This document shows, piece after piece, positions 23,001-35,000 of a DNA stretch of 64,000 nucleotides. The notes under the pieces are model-generated. The model had not been told where the DNA came from and ran no database searches. It saw only the letters and a program-made list of their open reading frames with translations. The stretch's first letter is position 1; every line of letters begins with the position of its first letter. Position numbers and translations under genes: made by a program. This stretch comes from Paracentrotus lividus (lineage: Eukaryota > Echinodermata > Echinoidea > Camarodonta > Echinidae), in NCBI GenBank assembly GCA_940671915.1, contig CALNVZ010000174.1, positions 26,113,132 to 26,177,131 of the forward strand. Direction: 5' to 3'.

Positions 23001-26000
23001 TCTTTTTCTTTGCCCATATTTCTGTGAATGCACACATTGGCCTACATGCATAGCTGCCAACTGTTACGAAAAATTCGTAATTATTACGAATTTTTACCCT
23101 TTATACGAAAATACGAATGCACCTTTAAATTACGAATATAGAGCGCCATATATACATGTATTATATTATGACACTCACGCACGTGTTATATGCATGTTCT
23201 ATGTAGTTCTACTACGGCGCGGCGTGTACGTACGTACGTGCACATGAAAGCAACACACGAAAACAGTGCATTCGTAGTGAAGGCGGAAGGCCATTCAAAG
23301 TACATGCACGTTGATCTTATGCATACACACAGCGAAAGACGAAACAGCGCATTCGTAGTGAAGGCGGAAGGCCATTCAAAGTACATGCATGTTGATGTTA
23401 GTGCATACACACAGCATGGTTGTGTGTGATGCAGTTGTGATGTCGCTAGCGAACGTCGACCGTATTTTTGTCTCCTCTTCTTCTCTAGTTTTGGACCATA
23501 AATGGTGGGGAAAATGGAGCGTAAAAAGGACAATGTTACAACAGCAAATATAGCCTATCCGATATGCGTCGGGCTTAGTGGCAAAACTACTGACGGGCGA
23601 GGGCGAAGCCCGAGTCCGTCAGGCGAGGGCGTCAGCCCGAGCGCCTATCATCACTGGTGAAGACGAAAAATGAATTTTCTTTTATTACCTTGTTCGTTCG
23701 TAGAAAATCTACGAAACCCAGCTACGCTTTGATATGGATATTTATACCTGATTGCGAACACGGACCAATAAGCGATGAGGATTGAAACATGAAGTAGTCA
23801 TGAATATCAATGATCTCACTCTCGCTCAAAATTCGAATCGAAGAAAATGGCGTTTGCGAGAGATTTCCAATATAGTTTGAAGTTTGAAATATGCAGCTCC
23901 AAGGCTCAAATAGATGATTTTAAGATCTGCAGCTCTGCAATATATTCGGTGGTACTTAGTGGAGAGGATGTTTTGTGAGTTTGCCTACTGGATTCTGAAA
24001 GAGTGCGATCTATCAGGCTTTACCATGCATTGTCTTTTGACTTCCTTCGAATTCGTTCTCCGACCGAGCGAAGCTGAAATGCGCCCGAAGCTTCGGCAGC
24101 TAGTTGTCTCAGGATCGACCCCTCGATCTTACTCCAATGCACGCAGTATTTTGCTACATGGCTAGTGCTACTTCGAACTACTTCGAAGCGGGTACGACAT
24201 GTTAGAGAAAACAAATAATTGTTCAATTATACTCCAAATAAAGTAGAATGTTTGACACAAGAGGTTATTCATTGTCACAAAAAATTATTATACATCAGAA
24301 ATTGAAAGAATATTAGAAACAAAAGATTTAGTTAATTTTCGATCTTCTAATCTACCCATGTATGAATGAACTCGACCAAAAACCGGAGCTTTGTGATGAT
24401 ATTTGATGGTTGAATAAATAAGGTCGATCGTCATATAAGGTCGTCTCATGAATGATGCATAAAAAAGAAGTACGTCACGCCTACGATAACCATATATGCA
24501 TAATGATGACTTTACCAGTGATGATAGGCGCTCGGGCTAACGCCCTCGCCTGACGATCTCGGGCTTCGCCCTCGCCCGTCAGTCAGTCTCCTTCGCGCGA
24601 CCAGTAACTTGCCCACAGCCGGCGCATATCAGATAGGCTACAGCAAATATGGAACAGAGTTTGACTTCATCACCAAATCGGGAAAAAGCAAAAAAAAAGC
24701 AAACAACATGCATTTTGTACGATATGTCGAAGGGATATCTCCACTCGCTCATAGCGGCCGTAAGTGACATTGTTTTGCATACCAAATCAAAACTTCACAT
24801 CGGGAATTTTGAATCTGAATCTTCATCCACACCCAAGATAACTTCATGGATGTCAACTTCGCAGGATTTAAATGTTACGCGAGCTGAGTGCTTGTTTACA
24901 TCATTCTACTTGTATTGATACAATGTAAGTGATATTGTGAATGCTCATATTTCATGATTCATCTTCAGATTCATGAAAAATGTTGGCAATAATTTCTTCA
25001 AACCTAAGCTCCACCTAAAAACAACAGAAAAAAAAAGGTTTAAATGCTCCAAAATAGGGCTCAGATTGCACCAGAGAGCATCTAGAACCCCAGGCTTTCA
25101 GGGCCCTTAGGCGGCCCTGGACCCCGGCCGCAAGGGACTTCGCGCTTCGCGCTCGTGATGTGCGCTTCGCGCACATGTTGATGTGCGCTACGCGCACATT
25201 TCTGTGTCTTTTATCTGATCATTACTAATTTGAAATTTCAAATGTTGGCAGCTATGTACATGTAGAATCTTATATATTCAAATAGGTTGCAGATTTTGTA
25301 GTTTAATTGATTTCATTTACTGAAAACAAAATAAAAAAACATTTTCGCTATAAATGTAATAGGCCTATATTGGTATGATGAAGTTTACAATTACATAAAC
25401 ATGACACTTAGAACAATATGAAAGTATGATTGTTGGCAGGTAGAAGGACATGAGCCCTTTGTCAAACTACAAAAGTTAATGCATTTTGGGTTTCATCATG
25501 AAACTATGTATTTGTCAGCAATTGCACATATGTCAAGAAACATCATTTCAAGTGCAAATTGGACCCAAATTGTACCCTGTTTCCTGAGGGGAGAGAGTGT
25601 TCCTCAGAGTGTATTGAACCAGTCATGTTTAAAAGCCACTGAAGCTTACTCAAGTGCACTAAAATGTGACATTAGTGAACACATGACATATAGAGCAGGG
25701 CAGCCTTTCTTGATCTTCTCAAAATATTTGAAGAGCTTGTCATCTTCTGCTGAAAGCATTTACCTGAATTTGTGTCATGGTCCATAAATTAAAAGGCATT
25801 TAAAATGTTATATTTTTATTCAATACCTCATGCAGAGGTCAACACACTACCTGTGTGGTCATGGTCCTAAAATTTGAAATCTGAACTGTCAATGTATTGA
25901 AATTTAAACTCAACAAAGGAAGTTCAATCAGGTCCCCACGAAAAAAAGAACAAATTATTTTTATACCCTCCATAATCGTGATGAGATTTTTTAAACAATT

Positions 26001-29000
26001 TGCTCATATCTTCTGAAATAACAGCTTTTGCACCCCCAACTCCCCTTTAAGGGATGCAGTATCATTGAATGATATTCAAATTGCAAACTTTGGATTTAGC
26101 TCATTTTGCCATCATGATTATGAACACATAGGTCAGTCTGGTATTCCTTAAAAATTGCAGTCTACTTGCCTGCTCTACTTTCGAGATATCTAAGATTTTA
26201 TACTCAAATTTTCTAACCCGCCTCGAGACGCTTTACAAAACCGCGTGCGTTTCAGCGCACGTGGTTTTCACCGCATTTCCTGTTGTCAAGTCGCCGTGCC
26301 TACCGGGCGGCTAAGCTTTCAACGGAGCGGTATAAATTAATCATGCGCAGCCGTATCCTCGGCCGCGTTTGATATTTCACTGTTTTAAGATAGTAAATGA
26401 CTTGCATTTGATCTGAAACTTGCAGTAGTTTGTTTTTACGGTCAGAGCGATAGAATTCTATTCATTTCGATATCTTTTGCACTTGTTTTTGGAAGTTACT
26501 TAATCCCTTTAAAAAATTGTTGTAAAAAATCCCATTTCTATTTTTAAACTGAAATATCATGAGAATATTTCAAAGTGTAAACTCGATAGCAATTTGAAAT
26601 TCAAGATTTTAGTATTTAATAGTCAGCAATATCATATTCCTTAATTATACAATGATGATACGAAGATCTATGTACATCTGTATGCAATTGCTCAATTTGC
26701 TTGACAGAAAAATTCTATGTATTAGCATGCTTTAAAAAAAAAACACTAACAAGACCTTAGAGATGAGCCAAGCAAAACAAAAGAGACACAGAAGACATGC
26801 CCATTTTCCTCTGGCAGCTAGGATGCTTTTCTGTCCTCTGGGGCCCGTTTCTCGAAACCGTCATAAGTCTATGTTCTTGGATAAACCATAGGGACACGTG
26901 TTGTAGAATTAACACACGTTTCAATGGGATGTCTATGAACTTGGACTTATGACGGTTTCGAGAAACAGGCCCCAGGTTCCAAGACATGCTCTTGAGTACC
27001 TAATGAGCTGCTCACATGCTGAGAAATGGGAGTGAAGAATCCAATGTAAAGTGAAAATCAACATGCCAAGTACCATCCACCCACATCAGCTCTACAAATA
27101 ACCCCAGAGAAAAACTGCTTTCACCTCCAAAAGCTTCACTTTGTGCCTCGCTGCCCCCCCCCCCCCCCCCCTTCATCTGCTGCCCCTCCCCCAATACTCC
27201 TCTCTATCTCAAAGGATGGTGTCTTGAACCAGGCACAGTTGTACTTTTATATTGTAAACATCTCTCTTCTGAGAAATACATGGACACTCTAATCAGCCAA
27301 AGCTTCTCTATTGAAGGGACAAGTTATAATGTAGGCCTTCATCCTTAGATGATGGGTGTGGTCACATATAATTGTAAGTGAGGACATCAAGTTAGGAATT
27401 TTTATATCCATCTCAATTATCATCTTCAGGGAGGACCGAATTGTAGCCATTAGCTATGTTCACATGGGACCATCGGGATTTTAGTCCTCGAGGATTGTAT
27501 CCCTAAGAATTTAAACCCTGACAGCTTGTTCTCGAGTCGGGTTCACACGGTGTGCTTATCCTCGAGGATAAGTGAGAGGCTCGATGACCGGAAATACAAG
27601 TTGTATGTAGCGTGCGCTATTTATTTCCCATACTATTTGGCTATGTCTCTTGACTGAACCGTAAGTTTAACCGTTACAAGAGGTCATTCTTATCCACTAG
27701 AACACTAACTCCAAGTTAAAATCGTGTCCACACGGTCAAACGCGCGATCGGAGACCACCCACCGCTTGGAGTTTCGAGCCTTAACCCTAAGATCTGTCGA
27801 GAACATGAACACCGAGATCGTTCACCCGGGCCTTAACTCCAAGTTAACTTGGAGTTAACTTGGAGTTAAGGCTTGCCGTGTGAACGATACTATTGTGTGC
27901 ATTTCGTTGGAAGTTTTGAATATCATCTTACAGAATCACTGTCATGTCGGACATATTCCAACCATTCCCTACGGCTTCTCTGCCTATCCATTCACACATA
28001 GAAAAGAAATTTCTTTCTTCAATATTTTCCTTTAATTATTCTTTAATTATTCTAGGTTTAACTATACACATAGTTTCCCACTTTTAGGAATCATTCTCAA
28101 TTTGGATGAGTTAAGCTGTTGATAATATGAACATGTCACTTTTATTTTTTCATCAAAGTTATGATATATAATGACACCTTTTTTAAATTTGATAGTAAGA
28201 AAGATTTTGTGCCAGATCCGAGTGATAACACTTGAATCTAGATATCTTTATTATTTTCAAGGAATGACCAATGATAATGTGCTCAATATCGCTTTGCAGA
28301 AGGTTCTACTCCACACATGTCATAGTTTCTCAGAATCGACCAAAATACAGACGTTTGTCACCTCAGGGTTTAAAAATATGAGATGCAGACAATAGATAAT
28401 ATCCATTACATGGAATACTATTACTTGAGGCAGTTATTATATTCAAGTCCATATCCCTGGCATTCAAATACCTTCAGGCCAAACTAAATACATATTTGAC
28501 CCAGTGTCCTACTTCCAGATATATGTGTTTTGTGTATTGGGTCAAATGCTGTTGATATTTGCTTTTCACCAGTGTAACCTGTATTGATTGTCGTGATAGA
28601 ACCCTAATCGAATTATAATTTGCTTATTAAATTATGACAGTTCCTGTATTAATACAAAATCTGGAATTTGGGAGAAGCGTTTTTGGTTTGACTTTAGTTT
28701 TTGGTGATTTACATTTCCTTCTTACAAGAAGGTGGAAATTCTCTCTGGCTTGTTTAATTATAGTGACTTTCTTTCTTATTCCTTCTAGTCAATATGTTTA
28801 TCACCACCTGGTAATTTAAGCCCTCCGATCACATTCCTTCTTCACTTCCTTGCTTCGGTTATATTTTCAATCTACCGTTTGGCAGCAAAGCATTAGAATC
28901 GTTTTCGATTTGGCCCGAGGCGTGTAATTTGCGGATTGGCAAGAATTGTATCGAGGTACAAATTGATGAAAGATTCCTAACCCGAAAGAGATGCCTCTAT

Positions 29001-32000
29001 GTTATTACTCTGATACATTAGTTTCCAATTTAATTGCATTTGCAATGCAGAATTTTTTTTTGTTTCTTTATTCAGCATAATTAATGACATCATACTCTTT
29101 GTATCAATTCACCATGTAGGGCATATCTTTTGATATTTTTGTGTATATTAAGATGGGGGTAACTTTGCCCATAAAGGGGGGTTTTCAAGGGGCACGTAAA
29201 TGGTTTGCGAAGGAGATATAATGTCGAAGTCCAATAGACTTTTAGACTTCAACATGCTATCCCTCGCAAAACGTTCACTCGCACTGTGAAAACCCCTCCT
29301 TACGAATCTCATACTGAAGAACATGAAACATTTATCAGTTTATTTCAAAGATGTGAACTTGTCCTGAGAGTTGTGTAAAGTGAAGCAGTAAGAAAAAGAC
29401 ACTTAAGCTGAGAGTCATTTTGCTGTGGATAGCTTTCAAAAACTTTTGATACCCCCCCCCCCCCCCAATAAACAAAAGTCCCAAAAGAACTCTTGTAAAC
29501 AAAAAGTATATCTTTTCCTTTTTCTGGAGAGTGGGGGGGGGGGGTCTATGAAAGCATCAACAGGATGGCACGAAAACTCTCTATATTTCAAACGAGATTG
29601 CTTTCAGCGTTATCGATTAGAAGTTTCCTGACCGAGGTAGGTACCAACATTCAATTTCTGTCCCTACGGATATAAAGAATTGCGCACTGCAACCTAGGCA
29701 TTTTAGGAAATTTGTTTCATTGTGCTTAAGTGATATATGATAGGCCCTCGACGATTTCATTCTTGATGTATCCCTTGTATCATTGACAATCAATGAATTT
29801 GATGCAGAATACTACCTTTATTGAATAGCAAAGTATTGATTTTTCTCTCTCTGCACAACAATTCAATCTTTTTCAAGATTGAGAATATGTAGGCTATGTA
29901 CAAACGAAGAACTGAGATGTTCAACATTTTTTGGTTTAAATTCATTGCAATGAAAGAAACTTTTTTTTGTTGTTGATATGATTCGGGAAAATTATATTGC
30001 TTAAAGCAAGTTTAAAACTTTCACTTATTTTCCTTTTTGAGAAGTTTTGAGCTTTCAGGTTAATGCCCTGAGTGATTCAAGTTATCTCTTGGGTGAGTAG
30101 GATTGTAATGAATAAAGATGTGCAGAATTCACATTTTCACATTTGTGAGAAAGAGAGAGGTGGTGCTGCACTAGCACGAGCTAGATAACTAGCACGCTAC
30201 GCGGTGGATTTGGGGGAAAACTCCAAAATTAGTCAAGCAGGATGTTAATGCTGCACTAGCTGGAGCTGAAAAGTTTTGATGATCTGTCCTTACACGGCAC
30301 AAAGAAGCCTGATTTTTGTGTGATGGGATGGGGATAATTCAGTCTAGTGCAATACCGCTCAATTAGCACGCTTTTTGGGGGCAAAAACCGAAAAACTAGC
30401 TCAAGTTGGAAAATAAGCTGTAGGTTACTAACTTGGGCTGAGATTTTACCTAATTTAGTGTGCTATTTGAGAGAAAAAGTCTGAAATTCTCAAATCAGGC
30501 TTATTCATAAGATAAGAAATAGGGTGTTGTTTTTCAAGATAAAGCTAGTGCAGTACTGCCTTATGAGGGAGATTGAATATGAGAAAGGGTGTGGAGATGC
30601 TTTGGAAATATTCTGCATCTTAATTGAAACCTGAACCCATGACGACAATCTAACAGCCAAGATGAGCTGTCCCCGTGAAGCTTGGAGGAAAGATGTAGAC
30701 TGCTCAACAAGAGCTGGTGCAAATAATGAATGTTGATAATGTTTCACATTGCCCATATCTCGTATGGGGAAACAATTTTCCAGAGGGTTGAAAGTAATTA
30801 GAATTGCCTCAATTAGCATTATTATTTTCTCACTAGCTGCGCCGGGGCAGCTAGCAGGTTCACCCGTAAAGTTTGAAAAAGTATTTTCTTTCATGCCCCC
30901 ATCACATTATTCATGAGACTGGTGAGCTCTTTTCAGTCAGCTCATGAATATGCTGATGCTTTAGAACATTCTTATAAAGATTTTGTTGTAAGCCATCGTA
31001 GAATATGTTGTGCATCTGAAATCAAAGTGTGAATTATTTTGTGTAACTACATGTTACCAATTTGATCAATATTACATTTGATAAATGACTAAATGATGTC
31101 ACTGTCTAATTCTCACAGGCAGAGTAGCCTCAATTTGATGTTCCTTTTAAATAAGGCCCGTTACTTGAATAAATTTGAAATAGGGGTCTAAAACATCTCT
31201 CATACAAGTGACACGTGTAACAAGTTTCATTCCAACATCATTTTCATTAAATACCAAAATGAGAATGTATCTTTAAGATTGATTTTCTCTCAATCAATCA
31301 AGTATATTTTGAAGCATGGCCATTTTGAGTAAATAGTATTGTGCAAAGTTATTACCTTGTTTTTATATTCTATTCACTCAAGACTAAATTTTCAATTTAG
31401 TTTGCACTTGAGAAGTATTACGTTCTGCTAACATAGGATTAAGTTACACATATTGGGACAGCTTGAAATGTCAAGCTGCCAGAAATGAAGGAAACTCAAG
31501 AAAATTGAAAAATCTAGTGTTACATTTGAGTGAAGTATATACTAAACTAGATTGTTTGCTATTTTTTTTTTAATTTGAATATATAAATTGTATATTCCTG
31601 AATGTCAAAAGAACAACCCAGAGTGTTATGCAAATAATGTCTCTGAGAATAATAAGAATTATATTAGGTCATATTCAAACGTGAGTGACACGACATTTGG
31701 ACTGATAGAAGGGTGCATATCTTTGCACTTGTAGGTTATGAATGGATCATGACTACCATATTATGTATAATGTAGGAATGGCATGTGTCATTACCAGTTG
31801 GATTTGAATTTTACTGGAAATAATGATTAAAAAACAGTGCGTGAGTGACACGACAGAAAAAAGACATGGGTTTCTAACCATCATTGGTTATGGTTGGATT
31901 TGTGCCCAAGTAGATCTCTAAGGGTACTATAAGTGCTGGTATATGTATATGAATAGTGTACCTCTCTGACATTTATTGTGTTTATCAATCATTCCCTCTC

Positions 32001-35000
32001 TGTGGAAAATGGTCCACCTCTATATGTCGTGAGTGACACGACATCCAAAATGTGAGTGACACGACCAGTGCCTTAAATTCAACATTTCAAGTAAATAACT
32101 AAATCCAAATTACCTGTATTTATATGCCATGTTAGAGTAGTCCATGAAAATTACTTTAAGCAAAAAAAATCTGACAAAAGTGATTGGTATTAAGAATAAG
32201 AGGCATTTAAAGCACCATAGTCCCATACATGCAAATTCCTGTTTGCTCAATTATTCAGCGTAAGAAAACTGGTTCACATAATGTTTGAGCTTAAATAATT
32301 GTTTGTATTGTAAAGAAGCCTTTGTGTTGATTTCAGATACTAATTTGCATTTTCAAAGGCACAGCGCCACATTAAAATTTCAGCTAAATGTCCCACTTAG
32401 TCTGAATATGACCATTAGTTATTACTAATTTTTGACTAACTTTCAAGATGTGTATGGGAACTTGATTCCATTTTTGAATAATTTGACCGACTGTTCGAAT
32501 ACTTTCTCAAAATTTCATCTGAAATCATTAACAGAACATGAATATATTTTGTGTAGTTAAAAAGAAAAACACATGTATAAGGACAAATCTATCAGATTCA
32601 TTCCAAATTTGGGCTGCAACAACCAAAGTTGAGCTCTGAGCAACATTTGATAATGTTTCTGTTGATACTGTTGGAGAGCATCAGAAGATTCATCTTTTCC
32701 ACTCTACTTTTGATATTGATTTGTGTTGCACAGGGTAAGTGGCCATGTTTATCCACCTGCCACCATACATATTACGCCCTCGCCCAGTTGTTTGGGATTC
32801 CAGCCCATTTTACATGTGACACATCTTGATCTTGTAAGTTTTGATCAAAGGAAGGACAAATCCTTGTTGATTTGGAAAAGATTTGTTCAGATCTGTTTGG
32901 TAAAGTGGGCTAAATAGTAGGTCACAAGCTCACTTTAACAGCCTGTTGTGGAAAGTATATGTAGGTCACAGATCTGCTGTAAGGCAGCTGATGTGCAATG
33001 TATGTCCATTGTAGAAAGAGAGTAAATAGTAGGTCAGGTATATTACTCTCATTTCCTTGATCTACATGTACGTGTAGGCCTTTATAGGCCTACTTCCTCA
33101 CCAGATACATTTATTTACTAGACTAATTTAAAAAGGATTCTAATATTTTCTTTTCAGAGAAAGAAAGTTGGCCTTTGTTGCTGTAGCACTACCTTTAAAC
33201 TTAACTGTACCTTTTGTAATCACCATCCAGGCACATAGCTCACAGATTTTAGAATATTAGCTATAGGCCTACTTTATCAATTTCCTTGTACTCAGTCTTA
33301 CAATTGAAATAGATGCAATATTTTTCATGTTTTACAAAATTTAAAAATAAATAGGCCTACTATCTTGAGAAAAACAATCATTGGGATCTCTGCCAAAGAG
33401 GGTTTTTAATGTTAGTGCAATTTTCCCTGAGTTTCCTGATTCTCGTTGATCCACCTCTGACCTAGTAACCTTTTGGGCCATCTTCGATGTCAAATCATAC
33501 TGCTTCCAGCTGCCATCATGTATAAACAGAAATTTGACACAGAAAGATTTCCTATAAGCTTGACATTGAGGGCATAAGTAGAGTTAGCTCCCAAAGTGAC
33601 TAAAAAGATCATCTTGTGCTATGTATTGGCAATTGTCCCAAATTTCTACAGAAAATATACAAATAATGTAGGCTTAGATACTTGCGCATTACTAGAATGT
33701 AAAATTCAAAATTAGTCTGGAAAATGTTTTAGTGCTATGAATCATTTTCATGGTGGCCCAAATTTTTCAGTGCAATGTATTTCACTATTCAATCAAAATT
33801 GTTAAAAGTTATTGGAAAGAATTATAATGTAATCTCGAAGTTTAGCCGATATTACTGCTATAGAAATATTCACAGAGAAAATAAGCTTAGGCCTTCAAAT
33901 TTCCTCCTGCACTCCCACATGAACATGAGATAGATTGAACATAACATCTTCTGGGGGGCATTTCATCAAAGGACTTGTCGGACATTTTATCCGACAAATT
34001 TGCTCTCAGCCAATCAGATGCAAACATTTCAGTAGCTTATAACAGTTTGTTGGATAAAATGTCTGACAAGTCCTTTGATGAAATGCCCCGCTGGAGAAGA
34101 CAGAATGTCGAGTATTGACCAAACCTGACTTCCCAGTTCCACATTATTTGAACACTGGCTTCTCTCCATGTATGTTTACACTATGTGCTGTAAGACAGGG
34201 TTGATTTTATGAGCCTGTACTATGAGTTGATGGTATAAACATGACATTCGCTATGTGCACTTGGTAAACATCATGTGAGTCCAAGGTAAAACACCTGCAC
34301 GGTACCCCAAGGCACTGTATTTGCTCCTATCCTCTTCGATGTTGGATAATTTGTATTTAATGTCAAAAATAGGATTTCAAAGTGGAAAGGAAAATTATTA
34401 GTTTTTTACTTTGCTTTTTAGTGAATATATGAAACAAAACTTGGAAATTTCTAAGGTTGTGAATTGGCGAATTCAGGCGATTGTTATAACATTTAAGTAT
34501 GTCAAATGTGAACCTAATGGATTTTTTTAAAGACTTCAATTCATAAAAAAAATACTAATAATATTCTGTACATGTGCAAGAAGAACTTAAGCTTGCCTTA
34601 TGTCAGTGGATGCATATGTATGGAAGAAAATAAAGATGGGTATGCAACGCTGCTATGTCATATTTTGTGATTCAGAGATAGATAAAATGAAGAAGGAAAA
34701 AAAGAAGAAGAGAAAGTGTTTGATATCCTGCTCAATGCAGGGTTTGTCTTGGCGAGCTAAAAGCCAACGAGAGATCACATATTGCTCTCCGCGGAACTCT
34801 AGAAATGAGAGATGCCATGCATTAGAAGTGAGTGTTTGTGGATGAGATTTCAGATGCATGGATAGATTGAAAGAGATTCATTGCCATTCTTTATGGCACT
34901 TTTGTTCCATTTGATGGGATAGGAGTATCATAGAGGTCCATTTAGAAAGGATTCTCTACCTTTCTTGTGTTAATGTACACCCCTAGATATTTTGGTAATT

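Larger units (their letters stand above)
23051..25254 (+). mobile_element. Degraded DNA transposon with terminal TAGCTGCCAAC repeats
   Basis: TAGCTGCCAAC at 23051-23061 is mirrored by GTTGGCAGCTA at 25244-25254. Subtracting the 1.1 kb element nested inside (23551-24640 plus duplicated target) leaves about 1.1 kb. The interior includes an 81-bp tandem duplication (23264-23416), the split reading frame starting at 23502, and a CG-rich block of inverted GCGCTTCGCGC words at 25100-25200. The encoded fragment resembles the N-terminal zinc-finger region of hAT-like transposase-derived proteins. No clear target duplication flanks the outer element (about 5 of 8 bases match), so it is old or its ends are imprecise. 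Confidence 0.6.

Noticed and set aside
23186-23533. Open frames of 79 and 115 residues on opposite strands
   Set aside because: Both cover the 81-bp tandem duplication and repeat the same peptide twice. No known domain.
25015-25197. A 60-residue minus-strand frame with basic residues
   Set aside because: It falls in the CG-rich inverted-repeat block of the old transposon and shows no similarity to any transposase motif that I know.
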